Shown one piece after another: positions 1 to 7,512 of a DNA stretch of 64,000 nt. Numbering within the stretch: position 1 is the first letter of the stretch; every line of letters starts with the position of its first letter. The notes beneath the pieces are model-generated. The model saw only the letters and a program-made list of their open reading frames with translations. It had not been told where the DNA came from and did not search any database. The position numbers and the translations under genes were made by a program. Origin of the DNA: Mailhella massiliensis (GTDB taxonomy: Bacteria; Desulfobacterota; Desulfovibrionia; Desulfovibrionales; Desulfovibrionaceae); the NCBI RefSeq assembly GCF_900155525.1, contig NZ_LT706951.1, forward strand, positions 805,534 through 869,533, in the 5' to 3' direction.

Positions 1-392
1 TCCTCTCTGCCCCTTCCGGCGCGTTCCTCCTCTCCTCGTGCGTCATTCTTTTCCTCCCATGATATCTTTGAGCTGACCGCCGGTGATGTTTCCGGCGGCA
101 TACATGACCGGAAACGGCGTGTGCGGCAAAAAACGCCCATGCCGGAAGCCCGCATTTCCGGCATGGTTTCCTCCTTTTCTTCGCATCATCAGGCAGGAAC
201 GCCGTTTTCGCGCCGTGCTTCCGCGGCTTCCCGCCGGAAGGAGCCAAGCGGCGTTTTTGTTGTTTTATCCGGTCTTTTCCGGCAGGTTCCGAACTGTTAC
301 GACGGGGGGCTTGTTCCGGGGGCGCGTTTTTTCCGGGCCGGGGCGCGTTTTTTCCGGGCCGGGGTTCAGGCCGGTTGCCCGGCCTTTTCCGG
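1..392. other. Non-coding left edge downstream of portal gene
   Basis: I see no convincing gene here. Short open frames exist on the plus strand but lack ribosome binding sites and recognisable proteins. The stretch lies 3' of the leftward phage portal gene and contains a tandem repeat (323-364) rich in T runs and GC blocks. The next phage structural genes would be expected further left, outside the window. Confidence 0.5.
323..364. repeat. Perfect 21-bp tandem duplication
   Basis: The unit starts CGCG, runs through six T residues, then CCGGGCC and GGGG. It occurs twice back to back, at 323-343 and 344-364. It lies about 30 bases past the stop of the portal gene. Its role is unknown. It may be a replication slippage product in a terminator-like region. 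Confidence 0.85.
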
Positions 393-2438
393 CTAAAGCC
401 CGACGCCCTTGATATTCGTCAGTTCGCTTCCCTTTTCGCCCATGGCAAGGCGCGTCTGGTCCAGTTCCTTTTCCATGTTCATTTCCATGGCCTTCAAGGC
501 AAGACGGCCTTCCAGCTTCTGCTTCTCCAGCGCCATCCTGCTCTGCGTTTCCCAGGCCCTGCGCCGGGCTTCCGTCTGCGCCTTCTGCCGTTCCAGCTCG
601 AACTTCTGCTGTTCCAGCTGAAGTTTCTGCTGCTCCGCCGAAGGCTGGGCAGGCGCGTTCAGCATGGCGGCCTCGGCTTTTTTCGCGTCCTCCTCTGTTC
701 CGAAGAACCTTTCCGGCGATTCCAGACCGGCCGCTTCCGCCATTTTACGGCAGGGATAGGCAAGATGCGACAGGCGCACGGGAGAGTTCTTTCCGAGCCT
801 GTTCATGAAGTCCTGCTGAATCTGCAGAATCTGCCGGTACGCGGCCACAAGCCTGCTCCGGTTGCCCGTGCCGAGGCCCACGGCCACGGCGATATCCATG
901 TCCGGGTCCCACCTGCGCGGATCAAAGGCCATGAAGCGCCCCTTGAGCCTGAGCTGCACGGCCTTGTCGTGGTAGCGGTGCAGAAGGTGCAGAATATAGC
1001 GGCCGAGAGGCTTGAAAAAGGTTTCCGCATACACGCGGGCAATGAGTTCCAGGCGCTGATTCACGGCTTCTTCCATAATGCTCGCCCCTGTGGCCGTGTT
1101 CTGCAGCGCATCGGCCTGAAGGCTCTGCGTACGGCTCGACACCCCCGTGCGCCGCTCGATGAGCGCGGAACTCATCTCAAGCCCCTGCAGGGCCTCGCCG
1201 GAAGAGGTCGCCACCGGCAGGGGCGTGATGGTGGCGTCGCCCTTCACGCGGTGCACCGCCCCCACGCCGCGGGCAAGAAGGCTGTCGTATTCCACGCTGC
1301 CGCTCATGCCCTCGTTCACCACCAGCTCGCCCTGATTGCCGAGGGCCAGACTGTCCAGATACTGGCGCGTCATTTCGGTGCGCAGATCCTGCACATCGGT
1401 CACAAGGTCGGCCAGGCACAGCCCTACGGCCTGATGCGGCAACGGCACGGAACAGGCGGAAAAAAGCGGCGCACGGTACAGCGGCCATTCCTCCACCTTG
1501 AGCACGCGGCAGGCCTCCGCCTCTCCGCAGAAGGTGGCCTTCACCTTTTCCGCCATGCCGTCGCCGTTCAGGTCCATGTCGAACCATGCCTCGTAAATCC
1601 GGTACTCCCGCCTGTCGCCCCCGAAATTCCGGCCGCCCTCGTCGTTCACGGCAAGGCCTGCCCCGGTTTCCGGCATTTCGTCCCCTTCCGCCATGGGCGG
1701 CAGGCTCTCGATGAGCTCCTGGTCGTAGCCTTCCTTCCGCAGGTCGAAGGCCGTCTTCTTCTCCCAGCAGGCAATGAAGCGGGCGCTTTCCACATCCTGC
1801 GCATCGGCGGAAAGAATGACGTTTTCCGAAGGCACGGGGTCGATGCGTATGTCGCGCCGCTTCACCTTCCGGCGCAGGGAAATGTCGTAGCGCACCCCCT
1901 GCGGCGTGGCGCAGCTTTCCACGCGAGGCTCGCCCGCCGCCTCCCCTTCCGCCGAAGGATCGGCCAGAAGGGCCACGGCCTCCTGTTCCGAAAGCCCGGC
2001 GTACTGCAGAAGAAGCGTTTCCTCCCTTTCCGGGCAATGGGCGATGCACCAGCCCACGCGCTGGTACAGCCCGTCGGAAAGCACGTCGTGCACAAGGCGG
2101 AACATGTTCCGGCCGAACACCACCTGATTGACGTACAGGGTGGCATCGTCCGCCGCCTGCTCCTGCGCCGGGGTGCGCGGTTCAAAGCGGATGATTTCAT
2201 CGGTGCAGAACACGCGCATGAGCCCGGGCTTGGCCCATTCCACGGTTTCCATCACCGTGCGGTCGACGTAGGTGGAAAAGCCCCTCTCCTCGCGTTCCCC
2301 GTCCACGCCGTAGCCGCAGCCCAGATACCTGCGCTTGAGCGCGGCCCGCTCCGCCGAAAGCTTCGACCCCTCGCGCCCCATGCACTGTTCCATTTCCCGC
2401 AGTATGATGCGGCGTACCCTGTCCTTTTTGTCGTCCAT
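393..2438 (-). CDS. Phage portal protein (P22-like head-tail connector)
   Basis: This predicted 681-aa protein forms the dodecameric portal through which DNA is packaged and ejected. The length and overall pattern match P22-type portal proteins: an acidic and aromatic N-terminal part, a central region around SGSVEYDSLLARG, and a long charged Gln/Glu/Lys-rich C-terminal helix (about residues 575-665) resembling the portal barrel. The ATG at 2438 overlaps the TGA of the large terminase gene (TGATG), so translational coupling is likely. A GTG two codons upstream is the alternative start. It is the last gene of the leftward packaging block. Phage portal is well supported; the exact portal family is inferred. 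Confidence 0.85.
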   Translation of the reverse strand: MDDKKDRVRRIILREMEQCMGREGSKLSAERAALKRRYLGCGYGVDGEREERGFSTYVDRTVMETVEWAKPGLMRVFCTDEIIRFEPRTPAQEQAADDATLYVNQVVFGRNMFRLVHDVLSDGLYQRVGWCIAHCPEREETLLLQYAGLSEQEAVALLADPSAEGEAAGEPRVESCATPQGVRYDISLRRKVKRRDIRIDPVPSENVILSADAQDVESARFIACWEKKTAFDLRKEGYDQELIESLPPMAEGDEMPETGAGLAVNDEGGRNFGGDRREYRIYEAWFDMDLNGDGMAEKVKATFCGEAEACRVLKVEEWPLYRAPLFSACSVPLPHQAVGLCLADLVTDVQDLRTEMTRQYLDSLALGNQGELVVNEGMSGSVEYDSLLARGVGAVHRVKGDATITPLPVATSSGEALQGLEMSSALIERRTGVSSRTQSLQADALQNTATGASIMEEAVNQRLELIARVYAETFFKPLGRYILHLLHRYHDKAVQLRLKGRFMAFDPRRWDPDMDIAVAVGLGTGNRSRLVAAYRQILQIQQDFMNRLGKNSPVRLSHLAYPCRKMAEAAGLESPERFFGTEEDAKKAEAAMLNAPAQPSAEQQKLQLEQQKFELERQKAQTEARRRAWETQSRMALEKQKLEGRLALKAMEMNMEKELDQTRLAMGEKGSELTNIKGVGL

Positions 2439-3700
2439 CAGCACACTCTCAGGTTTTTACGCGGCGGCAGTTTCTGAAACTCTCCCCGCCCCGCCGTGTT
2501 CTCCACGCCCATGGCCAGGTAGCGGAAGGCGTCGGCCCCGTGGCTTGTCCAGTCGTGCCGGGGCCTTGCGCGAAAATCCCCGGCCCTGTCGTCCCATTCG
2601 CGCTGGTAAAGGCGCAGGGCTTCCAGCCCCTGCGCGCATTTTTTCGCGTCGAAAAAACAGCGCGGCAGAAGAAGGCGCACGGCGTTGATGCCGTCGTCCA
2701 CCCGCGTCATGGGCAGCACGCGGCCGTGCACGCCGAGCCTTCGCAGCGTTTCCAGCCTTGTGGTTCCGGTGCCGAGTTCCGAGGCCGCCGCATCGTGGGG
2801 AAAAAGGTGTTCGCCGTACACATAGCCCCGTTTCTGAAGCTCGCGCACATAGTGTTCCAGCCCCACGCCGGAGGCCTGATAATAGTCGATGACATGCACC
2901 TCGGAACCCACCAGCTGTGCAAACCATATGGCCGTGGAATCGGAAAAGCCGAGATCCCACGCCGTCATCACGGGGAACCCCGGCCGGTACGGCACGGAGG
3001 CGATGCGCCCCTCCCTGTCGAGCTGTTCCATGAGCCTGCCGTAATAGGCCCCGGTAACGGCCGCGGTGAAGGAACATTCGTATTCCTGTTCATATTCCGC
3101 TTCGCTCGATTCGCGCCTCGCCACGGCAAGGTCTTCTTCGGAAAGAATGCCCGTTTCCGAAGCGCGGTACATGAGCGCGGCCCACTTCTCCTCGTGGAGC
3201 CTTGCGTTCTCCCACACCTTCCACAGGGCGTTTCTGCCCTTGGGCGTACCCAGAAAGAGCGCCCTGCCGTGCGTGGCGAGCAGCATGGGCAGCACGATTT
3301 CCGACCACATGGCATAGGGCATCTGCGCCACTTCGTCGAACACCACGTCGCACAGGTTCAGCCCGCGCAGCGAGTCGGGGTTTTCCGCGCCGTAAAGGCG
3401 TATGCGCGCCCCGTTCGGAAAGTCCACGCGCAGCTCGCCCTCGTTCACCTTCGCCCCCGCGGCAAGGGCTATCCTCTTCACATAGTCCCAGGCCACATCC
3501 TTGGCCTGTCGGCAGGTGGGCGCAATATACGCCCCTCGGTAGGAGGAACCGCCCTGCGCGGCGTTGCGGCACAGCCTCGCCACGGCAAGCACCGTCTTGC
3601 CGAAACGCCTGTGGCAGATGAGCACGCCGTAGTCGCGCGTATCGAGCTTTTCCAGCGCCCTCTTCTGCCAGGGCCGCAGGCGGATCCTCACTTCCATCAT
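2438..3700 (-). CDS. Phage terminase large subunit
   Basis: This 420-aa protein is the ATP-driven DNA packaging motor and headful nuclease. It begins with an RLRPWQKRAL segment, followed by a Walker A-like CHRRFGKT (about residues 29-36) and a Walker B-like DVVFDEVAQMP (about residues 118-128). The C-terminal half carries acidic clusters such as TAWDLGFSDS that fit the RNase H-like nuclease. Its start (ATGATG) overlaps the stop of the upstream small-terminase-like gene, and its stop overlaps the portal start, so the three genes form one coupled unit. The length is typical of Terminase_6-type large subunits. Confidence 0.93.
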   Translation of the reverse strand: MMEVRIRLRPWQKRALEKLDTRDYGVLICHRRFGKTVLAVARLCRNAAQGGSSYRGAYIAPTCRQAKDVAWDYVKRIALAAGAKVNEGELRVDFPNGARIRLYGAENPDSLRGLNLCDVVFDEVAQMPYAMWSEIVLPMLLATHGRALFLGTPKGRNALWKVWENARLHEEKWAALMYRASETGILSEEDLAVARRESSEAEYEQEYECSFTAAVTGAYYGRLMEQLDREGRIASVPYRPGFPVMTAWDLGFSDSTAIWFAQLVGSEVHVIDYYQASGVGLEHYVRELQKRGYVYGEHLFPHDAAASELGTGTTRLETLRRLGVHGRVLPMTRVDDGINAVRLLLPRCFFDAKKCAQGLEALRLYQREWDDRAGDFRARPRHDWTSHGADAFRYLAMGVENTAGRGEFQKLPPRKNLRVC

Positions 3701-4272
3701 CCCTCACCGAACAGAATCACTTTCACGCTCTCCGCACCCGGGAATCCGCCCCTGTTCACGGGCTTTTCCCCCAGCGTGTCGCGCACCCAGTCCGCGGCGG
3801 ACTTTTCCCCTCCGGCCGCCTTCAAAATCATGGTTCTGCACACCGCCACACGCACGGAAACATCCTCAAGGGCGTTCACCTCCTCAAGGCTCATCTCCAT
3901 AAGTCTTCCGAGCACGGCCGCAAAACCGCCTTCCGCATCTCCGGCATTTCCCGCAGTCTTTTTCCGCGCGGCCGCTCTCCGGCCGGGAGGGGCGGCAGAA
4001 GAAACAGCGCTCCCCTCCGCCCTGCCGGAACCTCCCGCATCTTCCGTTGCGGCAGTTTTCCCTTTCCCCTTCCGGGCAGGAGAAGACGCGGCTTCCCCCA
4101 CGCCTTCCCTCCGGCGCGGCGCTTCCGGCAAAAGAGCGCGCGCTCCGCGCTCCGCGCTGTCCGGGAAAGCGCCCTCCTGCTGCCCCTGCGCCGCTTCTGC
4201 ACGGCGTGCGCCCGTGCGTGCAGCCCTCCGCGGCGCCTTACGCGCCGTATTGTCCTTCGTTTCCTGCTCCAT
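3697..4272 (-). CDS. Putative small terminase subunit
   Basis: This 191-aa protein has a long Ala/Arg/Gly-rich, low-complexity N-terminal half and a compact C-terminal half (from about residue 120) containing RLMEMSLEEVNALEDVSVRV. I assign a small terminase role mainly from position, directly before and overlapping the large subunit. The start at 4272 (MEQETKD) is preferred over an in-frame ATG 69 bases upstream because an AAGGAAAG ribosome binding site sits just before it. The basic N-terminus could bind DNA. No specific family motif is visible, so another packaging-associated protein is possible. Confidence 0.6.
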   Translation of the reverse strand: MEQETKDNTARKAPRRAARTGARRAEAAQGQQEGAFPDSAERGARALLPEAPRRREGVGEAASSPARKGKGKTAATEDAGGSGRAEGSAVSSAAPPGRRAAARKKTAGNAGDAEGGFAAVLGRLMEMSLEEVNALEDVSVRVAVCRTMILKAAGGEKSAADWVRDTLGEKPVNRGGFPGAESVKVILFGEG

Positions 4273-4356
4273 GGCCTTTCCTTCGCTTCCGGGCACGGCA
4301 AGGCTCCGGCATGTGCCCGGAACATGTGCCGCCTTCCGCAATCCATGCGGTCTTTT

Positions 4357-4845
4357 TCACGCTCCGCCTGCCTGAGGCCGTTCCGCATCCACGGTCAGAC
4401 ATTCATCCCCGCGGAAGGGGCAATGCTCCACATGCCTTTTCCGCAGTTCCGGCGGCATGGTTCTGCGTATGTCGTTGATATCGTCGGGATTCATGAGATC
4501 CACCACCGACAGGCCGAGTTTCTTCAGAAACCACAGCTTTACCGTTTCCCCGCCCAGTCCGCTCACGGCCATGGAAACCGCCACCTGCATTTCCGGCGTG
4601 ACCTCCGGCACGAAAAGCGGCAGCAGCAGCGCGCAGCTTACCGCCATGGACGTGGTGAGCGCCGCGTTCAGAAACACCGTCGCCGCCCTGTCCCTGCAGG
4701 AACGCTGTTTATAGCCGCGTTTGAGCTGCCTTGCGGCAGAGGCCAGAGCCACGGCTCCGGCCATGAGCGCGAGCGGCCACGCTCCCCGTACCGCGCCGAT
4801 GTATTCCGCGGCGTGCTCCGCGCCGTCCGATCCGATCTGACTCAC
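4357..4845 (-). CDS. LydA-like phage holin
   Basis: This 162-aa membrane protein has three hydrophobic segments: around WPLALMAGAVALASAA, around FLNAALTTSMAVSCALLLPLF, and a weaker one around VAVSMAVSGLGGETVKLWFL. The last resembles LydA-type three-TM phage holins. Holins form the timed lesion that releases endolysin. The start is GTG at 4845, with a G-rich ribosome binding site about 5 bases upstream. It sits between the lysis genes and the packaging genes, on the same strand as both. The C-terminal 50 residues are charged and cytoplasmic-looking. Confidence 0.65.
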   Translation of the reverse strand: MSQIGSDGAEHAAEYIGAVRGAWPLALMAGAVALASAARQLKRGYKQRSCRDRAATVFLNAALTTSMAVSCALLLPLFVPEVTPEMQVAVSMAVSGLGGETVKLWFLKKLGLSVVDLMNPDDINDIRRTMPPELRKRHVEHCPFRGDECLTVDAERPQAGGA

Positions 4846-4946
4846 CGCACCCCCTGACTCGTGATTTTTTTTACACTCGCCAACAGTCTATTTTTCATGT
4901 TATACACGCTAATTGCCTCTGATTTCCAACCCTCCGAGGAGAACGC
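4846..4946. promoter_or_regulatory. Divergent intergenic region between holin and Lar-like gene
   Basis: This short AT-richer gap separates the leftward holin/terminase block from the rightward zinc-ribbon gene. On the minus strand TATAAC (about 4900-4905) can serve as a -10 element, but a good -35 at 17 bases is not evident. Promoters in both directions are expected here. Neither is clear enough to assign firmly. Confidence 0.3.
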
Positions 4947-5207
4947 ATGATCGTACACGCCTGCCCCTACTGCGAGTCGGAAGATACCGGCATCATCGAC
5001 ATTCTGGGGAACATCTATTCCGTCGGCTGCCGCAACTGCGGCATGACCGGCCCCCATGCGGAAAGCAGGGAGGAAGCGGAAAACGCCTGGAACGGCCTCT
5101 GCCTCAAAATATGCAGCCACTGCATTTCCCGCCCCTGGGGCCGCGCCATGGCAAAACGCATCAAGGCCATGAGCGAGGAAGCGGAACGCGAAAACGGAGG
5201 CGCGTAA
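4947..5207 (+). CDS. Lar-family restriction alleviation-like zinc ribbon protein
   Basis: This 86-aa protein begins with CPYCES and has a second pair, CRNCG, about 25 residues on. That makes a two-CxxC zinc ribbon followed by an EEAENAWNGL segment, typical of the Lar/restriction-alleviation family found on phages and prophages. A third CxxC pair (CSHC) lies near residue 57. Rac-prophage Lar modulates type I restriction; the function here is inferred from the fold only. The ATG follows a GAGGAG site at good spacing. It is the only rightward gene in the phage block. Confidence 0.7.
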   Translation: MIVHACPYCESEDTGIIDILGNIYSVGCRNCGMTGPHAESREEAENAWNGLCLKICSHCISRPWGRAMAKRIKAMSEEAERENGGA

Positions 5208-5251
5208 CGCCGCCGTATCGTCCGGCAGGCGCCGCTGCGCGCCTCCGCATT

Positions 5252-5283
5252 CCCGGGGAGCCGGCCTCCCGGGGAGCCGGCCT
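5252..5283. repeat. 16-bp GC-rich tandem duplication
   Basis: The unit CCCGGGGAGCCGGCCT occurs twice in tandem (5252-5267 and 5268-5283), shortly after the stop of the Lar-like gene. It is partly self-complementary and could fold as a hairpin serving as a transcription end for that gene or for the lysis genes facing it. No T run follows. Confidence 0.7.
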
Positions 5284-5374
5284 CCGCGCTCCCCGCGCTT
5301 TGTCTGCCGCGGCCGCTCCGGCGGAAAAGCCGCTCCTTCAGGAACGGCGCAGCGCCGGATACCGGTTCCCCTGT

Positions 5375-5593
5375 TCAGCGGCCGTTCTCTCCGGTCACGC
5401 CGTATATCCACAGCGCAAGGCGGCCCGCGTCATCGCTGCTCATCCACACGCCCGCCTGCCCGTTCCGGTCCATGTTCTGCAGACTGCTCAGTACGGGCAG
5501 GGGCGGAATCTCCGCCGGGGTTGAGCTGGGCAAGGAGCACCCCTGTGCCGTCAGAAGCAGCACGGCGGCGAAAACCGGCCGCACGCTCCGCAT
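5375..5593 (-). CDS. Putative Rz1-like outer-membrane spanin lipoprotein
   Basis: This 72-aa protein has a signal sequence with a lipobox-like LLTAQGC (Cys19), then a proline-rich stretch (SSTPAEIPPLPVLSS). That is the usual make-up of Rz1 o-spanins, which link to an inner-membrane partner to fuse the membranes in the last step of lysis. The ATG at 5593 has a GGAAAGG site just upstream. It lies inside another open frame (5430-5660), as Rz1 usually lies inside Rz. The lipobox is imperfect (Gln at -2). A longer in-frame start at 5662, overlapping the preceding stop, is possible but would bury the signal peptide. Confidence 0.6.
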   Translation of the reverse strand: MRSVRPVFAAVLLLTAQGCSLPSSTPAEIPPLPVLSSLQNMDRNGQAGVWMSSDDAGRLALWIYGVTGENGR

Positions 5594-5660
5594 CCAGCCT
5601 TTCCAGAAGGCGCAGCCCAGCTTCGAGCAGCGCGGCAATGAGTGCGGCCCAACCCTCCAC
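5430..5660 (-). CDS. Overlapping small phage ORF (possible spanin partner)
   Basis: The predicted 76-aa product uses GTG at 5660, with a GGAAGG site upstream. Residues 4-21 (WAALIAALLEAGLRLLER) are an amphipathic, Leu/Ala-rich helix followed by a charged region. It starts two bases after the stop of the 70-aa membrane gene and fully overlaps the beginning of the lipoprotein gene in another frame. By position it would be the Rz-like partner, but it lacks a clear transmembrane segment. It may instead be an unrelated coding frame, or not be translated. Confidence 0.4.
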   Translation of the reverse strand: MEGWAALIAALLEAGLRLLERLDAERAAGFRRRAASDGTGVLLAQLNPGGDSAPARTEQSAEHGPERAGGRVDEQR

Positions 5661-5661
5661 A

Positions 5662-5874
5662 TCACCCCTTCCTTTCCTGCGCCGCATCGTCGGCGTTCTT
5701 CGCTCGGCCCACGTTCACGGCCAGCACGTTGAGCAGCCTGTACAGCACGCGGTATGCCTTGCCGCTCTCTGCCGAGGGCGCGGGCAGAAGCGCCGCCACG
5801 GCCGCGCACACCCCCATGAGGGCAAAAACCAGCGCCGCGTATTCGCCGCATACGTCCATAATCATCTCTTCCAT
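5662..5874 (-). CDS. Small phage membrane protein
   Basis: This 70-aa protein has one strong N-terminal transmembrane segment (about residues 12-31, ALVFALMGVCAAVAALLPA) and a short tail with YRVLYRLLNVLAVNVGRAKNA. The tail pattern recurs in small lysis-region proteins of phages. It could be an antiholin, a second holin or an inner-membrane spanin. Its stop overlaps the ATG of the longer lipoprotein frame (TGATG), tying it to the lysis genes that follow. The function is inferred from position only. Confidence 0.65.
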   Translation of the reverse strand: MEEMIMDVCGEYAALVFALMGVCAAVAALLPAPSAESGKAYRVLYRLLNVLAVNVGRAKNADDAAQERKG

Positions 5875-5957
5875 TCCTCTTGCTCCCTGGTGATATGAGT
5901 CCCGTCTCTACGGGCACCCCATGCGTTCGTTCCGTGCGCCAGTACGGATACGGCCAT
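5862..5957 (-). CDS. Possible 31-aa phage microprotein
   Basis: A short frame beginning MAVSVLAHGTNAWGARRDG overlaps the next gene's start by 13 bases, as is common in phage lysis modules. No clear ribosome binding site is visible and the product is unrecognised. It is listed because it fills the gap between the 54-aa gene and the membrane protein. Confidence 0.25.
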   Translation of the reverse strand: MAVSVLAHGTNAWGARRDGTHITREQEEWKR

Positions 5958-6210
5958 GCAGAACCGCCGCACGCGGCACGGAGCCTGCGCCGCCGTCAGC
6001 GGCTCTCCCCTGCCTGCGGAACAAAAACCTTCCTCCGCAGGCCGCGCGAACCTTTGCCGCAAGGGCGGTATGCCTTTTCTCAGAGGGCCCACCGGCCCGG
6101 GGGGAAAAAAACGCCCCATGTGCCGGAAGGGCATCCCGTCTGCCGGGGCCTTTTCCCGGAACACCTTGCGGCCCCTGCCCGGAGAGCCGACGAAGCCCTC
6201 TTCCCCTCCT

Positions 6211-6375
6211 TCATGGTCGGGGGACAAAAGGTTCCATGCCGCAATGCTTCACCCTGTCGCGCTCCTCGGCGCGCTTGGCGTTGTTGAACCTGTCGGTCGT
6301 ACCCACAAGGTAGCCGGTAATGCGCCGTATGCGCTCAAAGGGCACGCCCCTGCCCACGCTCTCCTGTCTGTCCAT
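6211..6375 (-). CDS. Stand-alone NrdD C-terminal-tail-like protein
   Basis: This 54-aa protein contains RITGYLVGTTDRFNNAKRAE followed by ERDRVKH. It resembles the C-terminal tail of class III anaerobic ribonucleotide reductase (NrdD), which ends with a GYL...W/FN..K..E..DRV pattern next to the glycyl-radical loop. Here there is no catalytic barrel, no glycyl-radical motif and no zinc cysteines. The start at 6375 follows a GGGGGAAAG site. It lies between endolysin and small membrane genes. Whether it modulates host NrdD or has another job is unknown. Confidence 0.6.
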   Translation of the reverse strand: MDRQESVGRGVPFERIRRITGYLVGTTDRFNNAKRAEERDRVKHCGMEPFVPRP

Positions 6376-6502
6376 GCTTTCCCCCTTTTCCCGGCCCCGC
6401 CACGGGGCCTTTCCGCCTCCTTGCGCAACGGCAAGGGACTTGAACGCAAAATCCTCAGGCCTTCCCGCCTCACGACGCCTGCCGCAACGCGCGCCAGGCG
6501 CC

Positions 6503-7042
6503 CTAAGCCGTCTCCACCGTCTCTTCCAGAGCATCCGCGCGGCGCAGCCAGCCGTTCAGAAACGGAGCCAGGGCGGGATTGTTCCAGGCCAGTTCGCAGT
6601 AGCGCGCACGGCGTATATGACACATGGCCGCGGCGGTTTTTCTGTCGTCGCAGCTTTTGAGCGCCGCCCAGGTAAGGGGCCCCCAGCGCCCGTCCGCCTG
6701 AAGTCCCAGCGCCTGCTGCGCCATCTTCTTCGCGTAGGAAACGCCCATGTTCACGGCCGTGTCGTACACGACCATGGCGCACAGAGGCTGTACGTTGTCG
6801 AGGGGGAACACATCCCAGAAGTTGCGGCGCAGAACGCGCGCGGCAAGGGCGGGCGTAAGGGCGCGCACGTCCTCTTCGTCGATGTCGCCGTCCCTGTCCA
6901 CATCGCCCGTGTCCAGCCCCTGTTCACGCAGAAAACGAAGGGAAACGCCGTACTTCGTCGCGCCGCCCGGGTCCGAAGGATGTTTGACGAATCCGCCTTC
7001 CCAGCGCGAGGTGAAGGCGTGTGCTTTCTTGAAACCGTTCAT
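6503..7042 (-). CDS. GH108-type phage endolysin with EF-hand-like insert
   Basis: This 179-aa protein is a predicted peptidoglycan muramidase of the GH108/ZliS family. The N-terminus has FTSRWEGGF with the expected catalytic Glu15, then DPGGATKYGVS. A calcium-loop-like DVDRDGDIDEED (residues 47-58) interrupts the catalytic domain. The C-terminal half has GLQADGRWGPLTWAAL, a PG_binding_3-type domain. The start at 7042 follows an AAGGAG site; an upstream in-frame extension of 108 codons lacks support. No signal peptide is seen, so export should depend on the holin. Confidence 0.88.
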   Translation of the reverse strand: MNGFKKAHAFTSRWEGGFVKHPSDPGGATKYGVSLRFLREQGLDTGDVDRDGDIDEEDVRALTPALAARVLRRNFWDVFPLDNVQPLCAMVVYDTAVNMGVSYAKKMAQQALGLQADGRWGPLTWAALKSCDDRKTAAAMCHIRRARYCELAWNNPALAPFLNGWLRRADALEETVETA

Positions 7043-7512
7043 GCCGACTCCTTTTTTCCCGGAGCCTAGCAGCCCGCCCATGCGCGGCACAGGGGAGAAA
7101 GGAGCGGCGCGCCTTTTCCCGTGCCCCGACGCCTCCCGCAGAAGGAACCCGCCTGCGAAAAAGCCGCCTTCCGGGCTTTCCCGGTCCTCTCCCGACACCA
7201 GAAAAGCCGCCTTCCGGTCCCGGCCCGACGCGGATTCCGGTATTCCGCCGTCCCCTCCGAACCGGAGCGCCCAAAGCAGAAGCGGCCTCTCCGGCGGTTC
7301 CTTCCGTCCATCTTCCCCTTCACCCGGACGGCGCCCCGCATAACCTTCAAAAACAGAAGGCGGCATATCCTCTCCGACGCCGCGCTTTCTCTGCGCTCCC
7401 CATTGTCTCCCGCGCCGTTCTTGTCTATGCTGAACACAGAAGGCGCTGTTTTCGCCGGAAAGGGAAAGGTACTTTGCCTTTCCCGCAAGCCTCCTTCCGG
7501 CAAGGAGAAGAC
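7043..7512. other. Intergenic region between prophage and LysR gene
   Basis: This 470-base stretch separates divergently read units: the prophage lysis genes to the left and the PGA regulator to the right. Promoters for both should lie here, but I cannot pick out convincing hexamers in the GC-rich sequence. No integrase or attachment repeat is visible, so the prophage edge is not defined. Confidence 0.4.

Noticed and set aside
375-2477. 700-codon plus-strand frame antisense to the portal gene
   Set aside because: It mirrors the portal and is His/Arg/Pro-rich with no family pattern. High GC makes long antisense frames common.
4842-4901. Possible 18-aa leader peptide whose stop overlaps the holin start
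   Set aside because: Its ATG has no ribosome binding site and overlaps the likely promoter zone.
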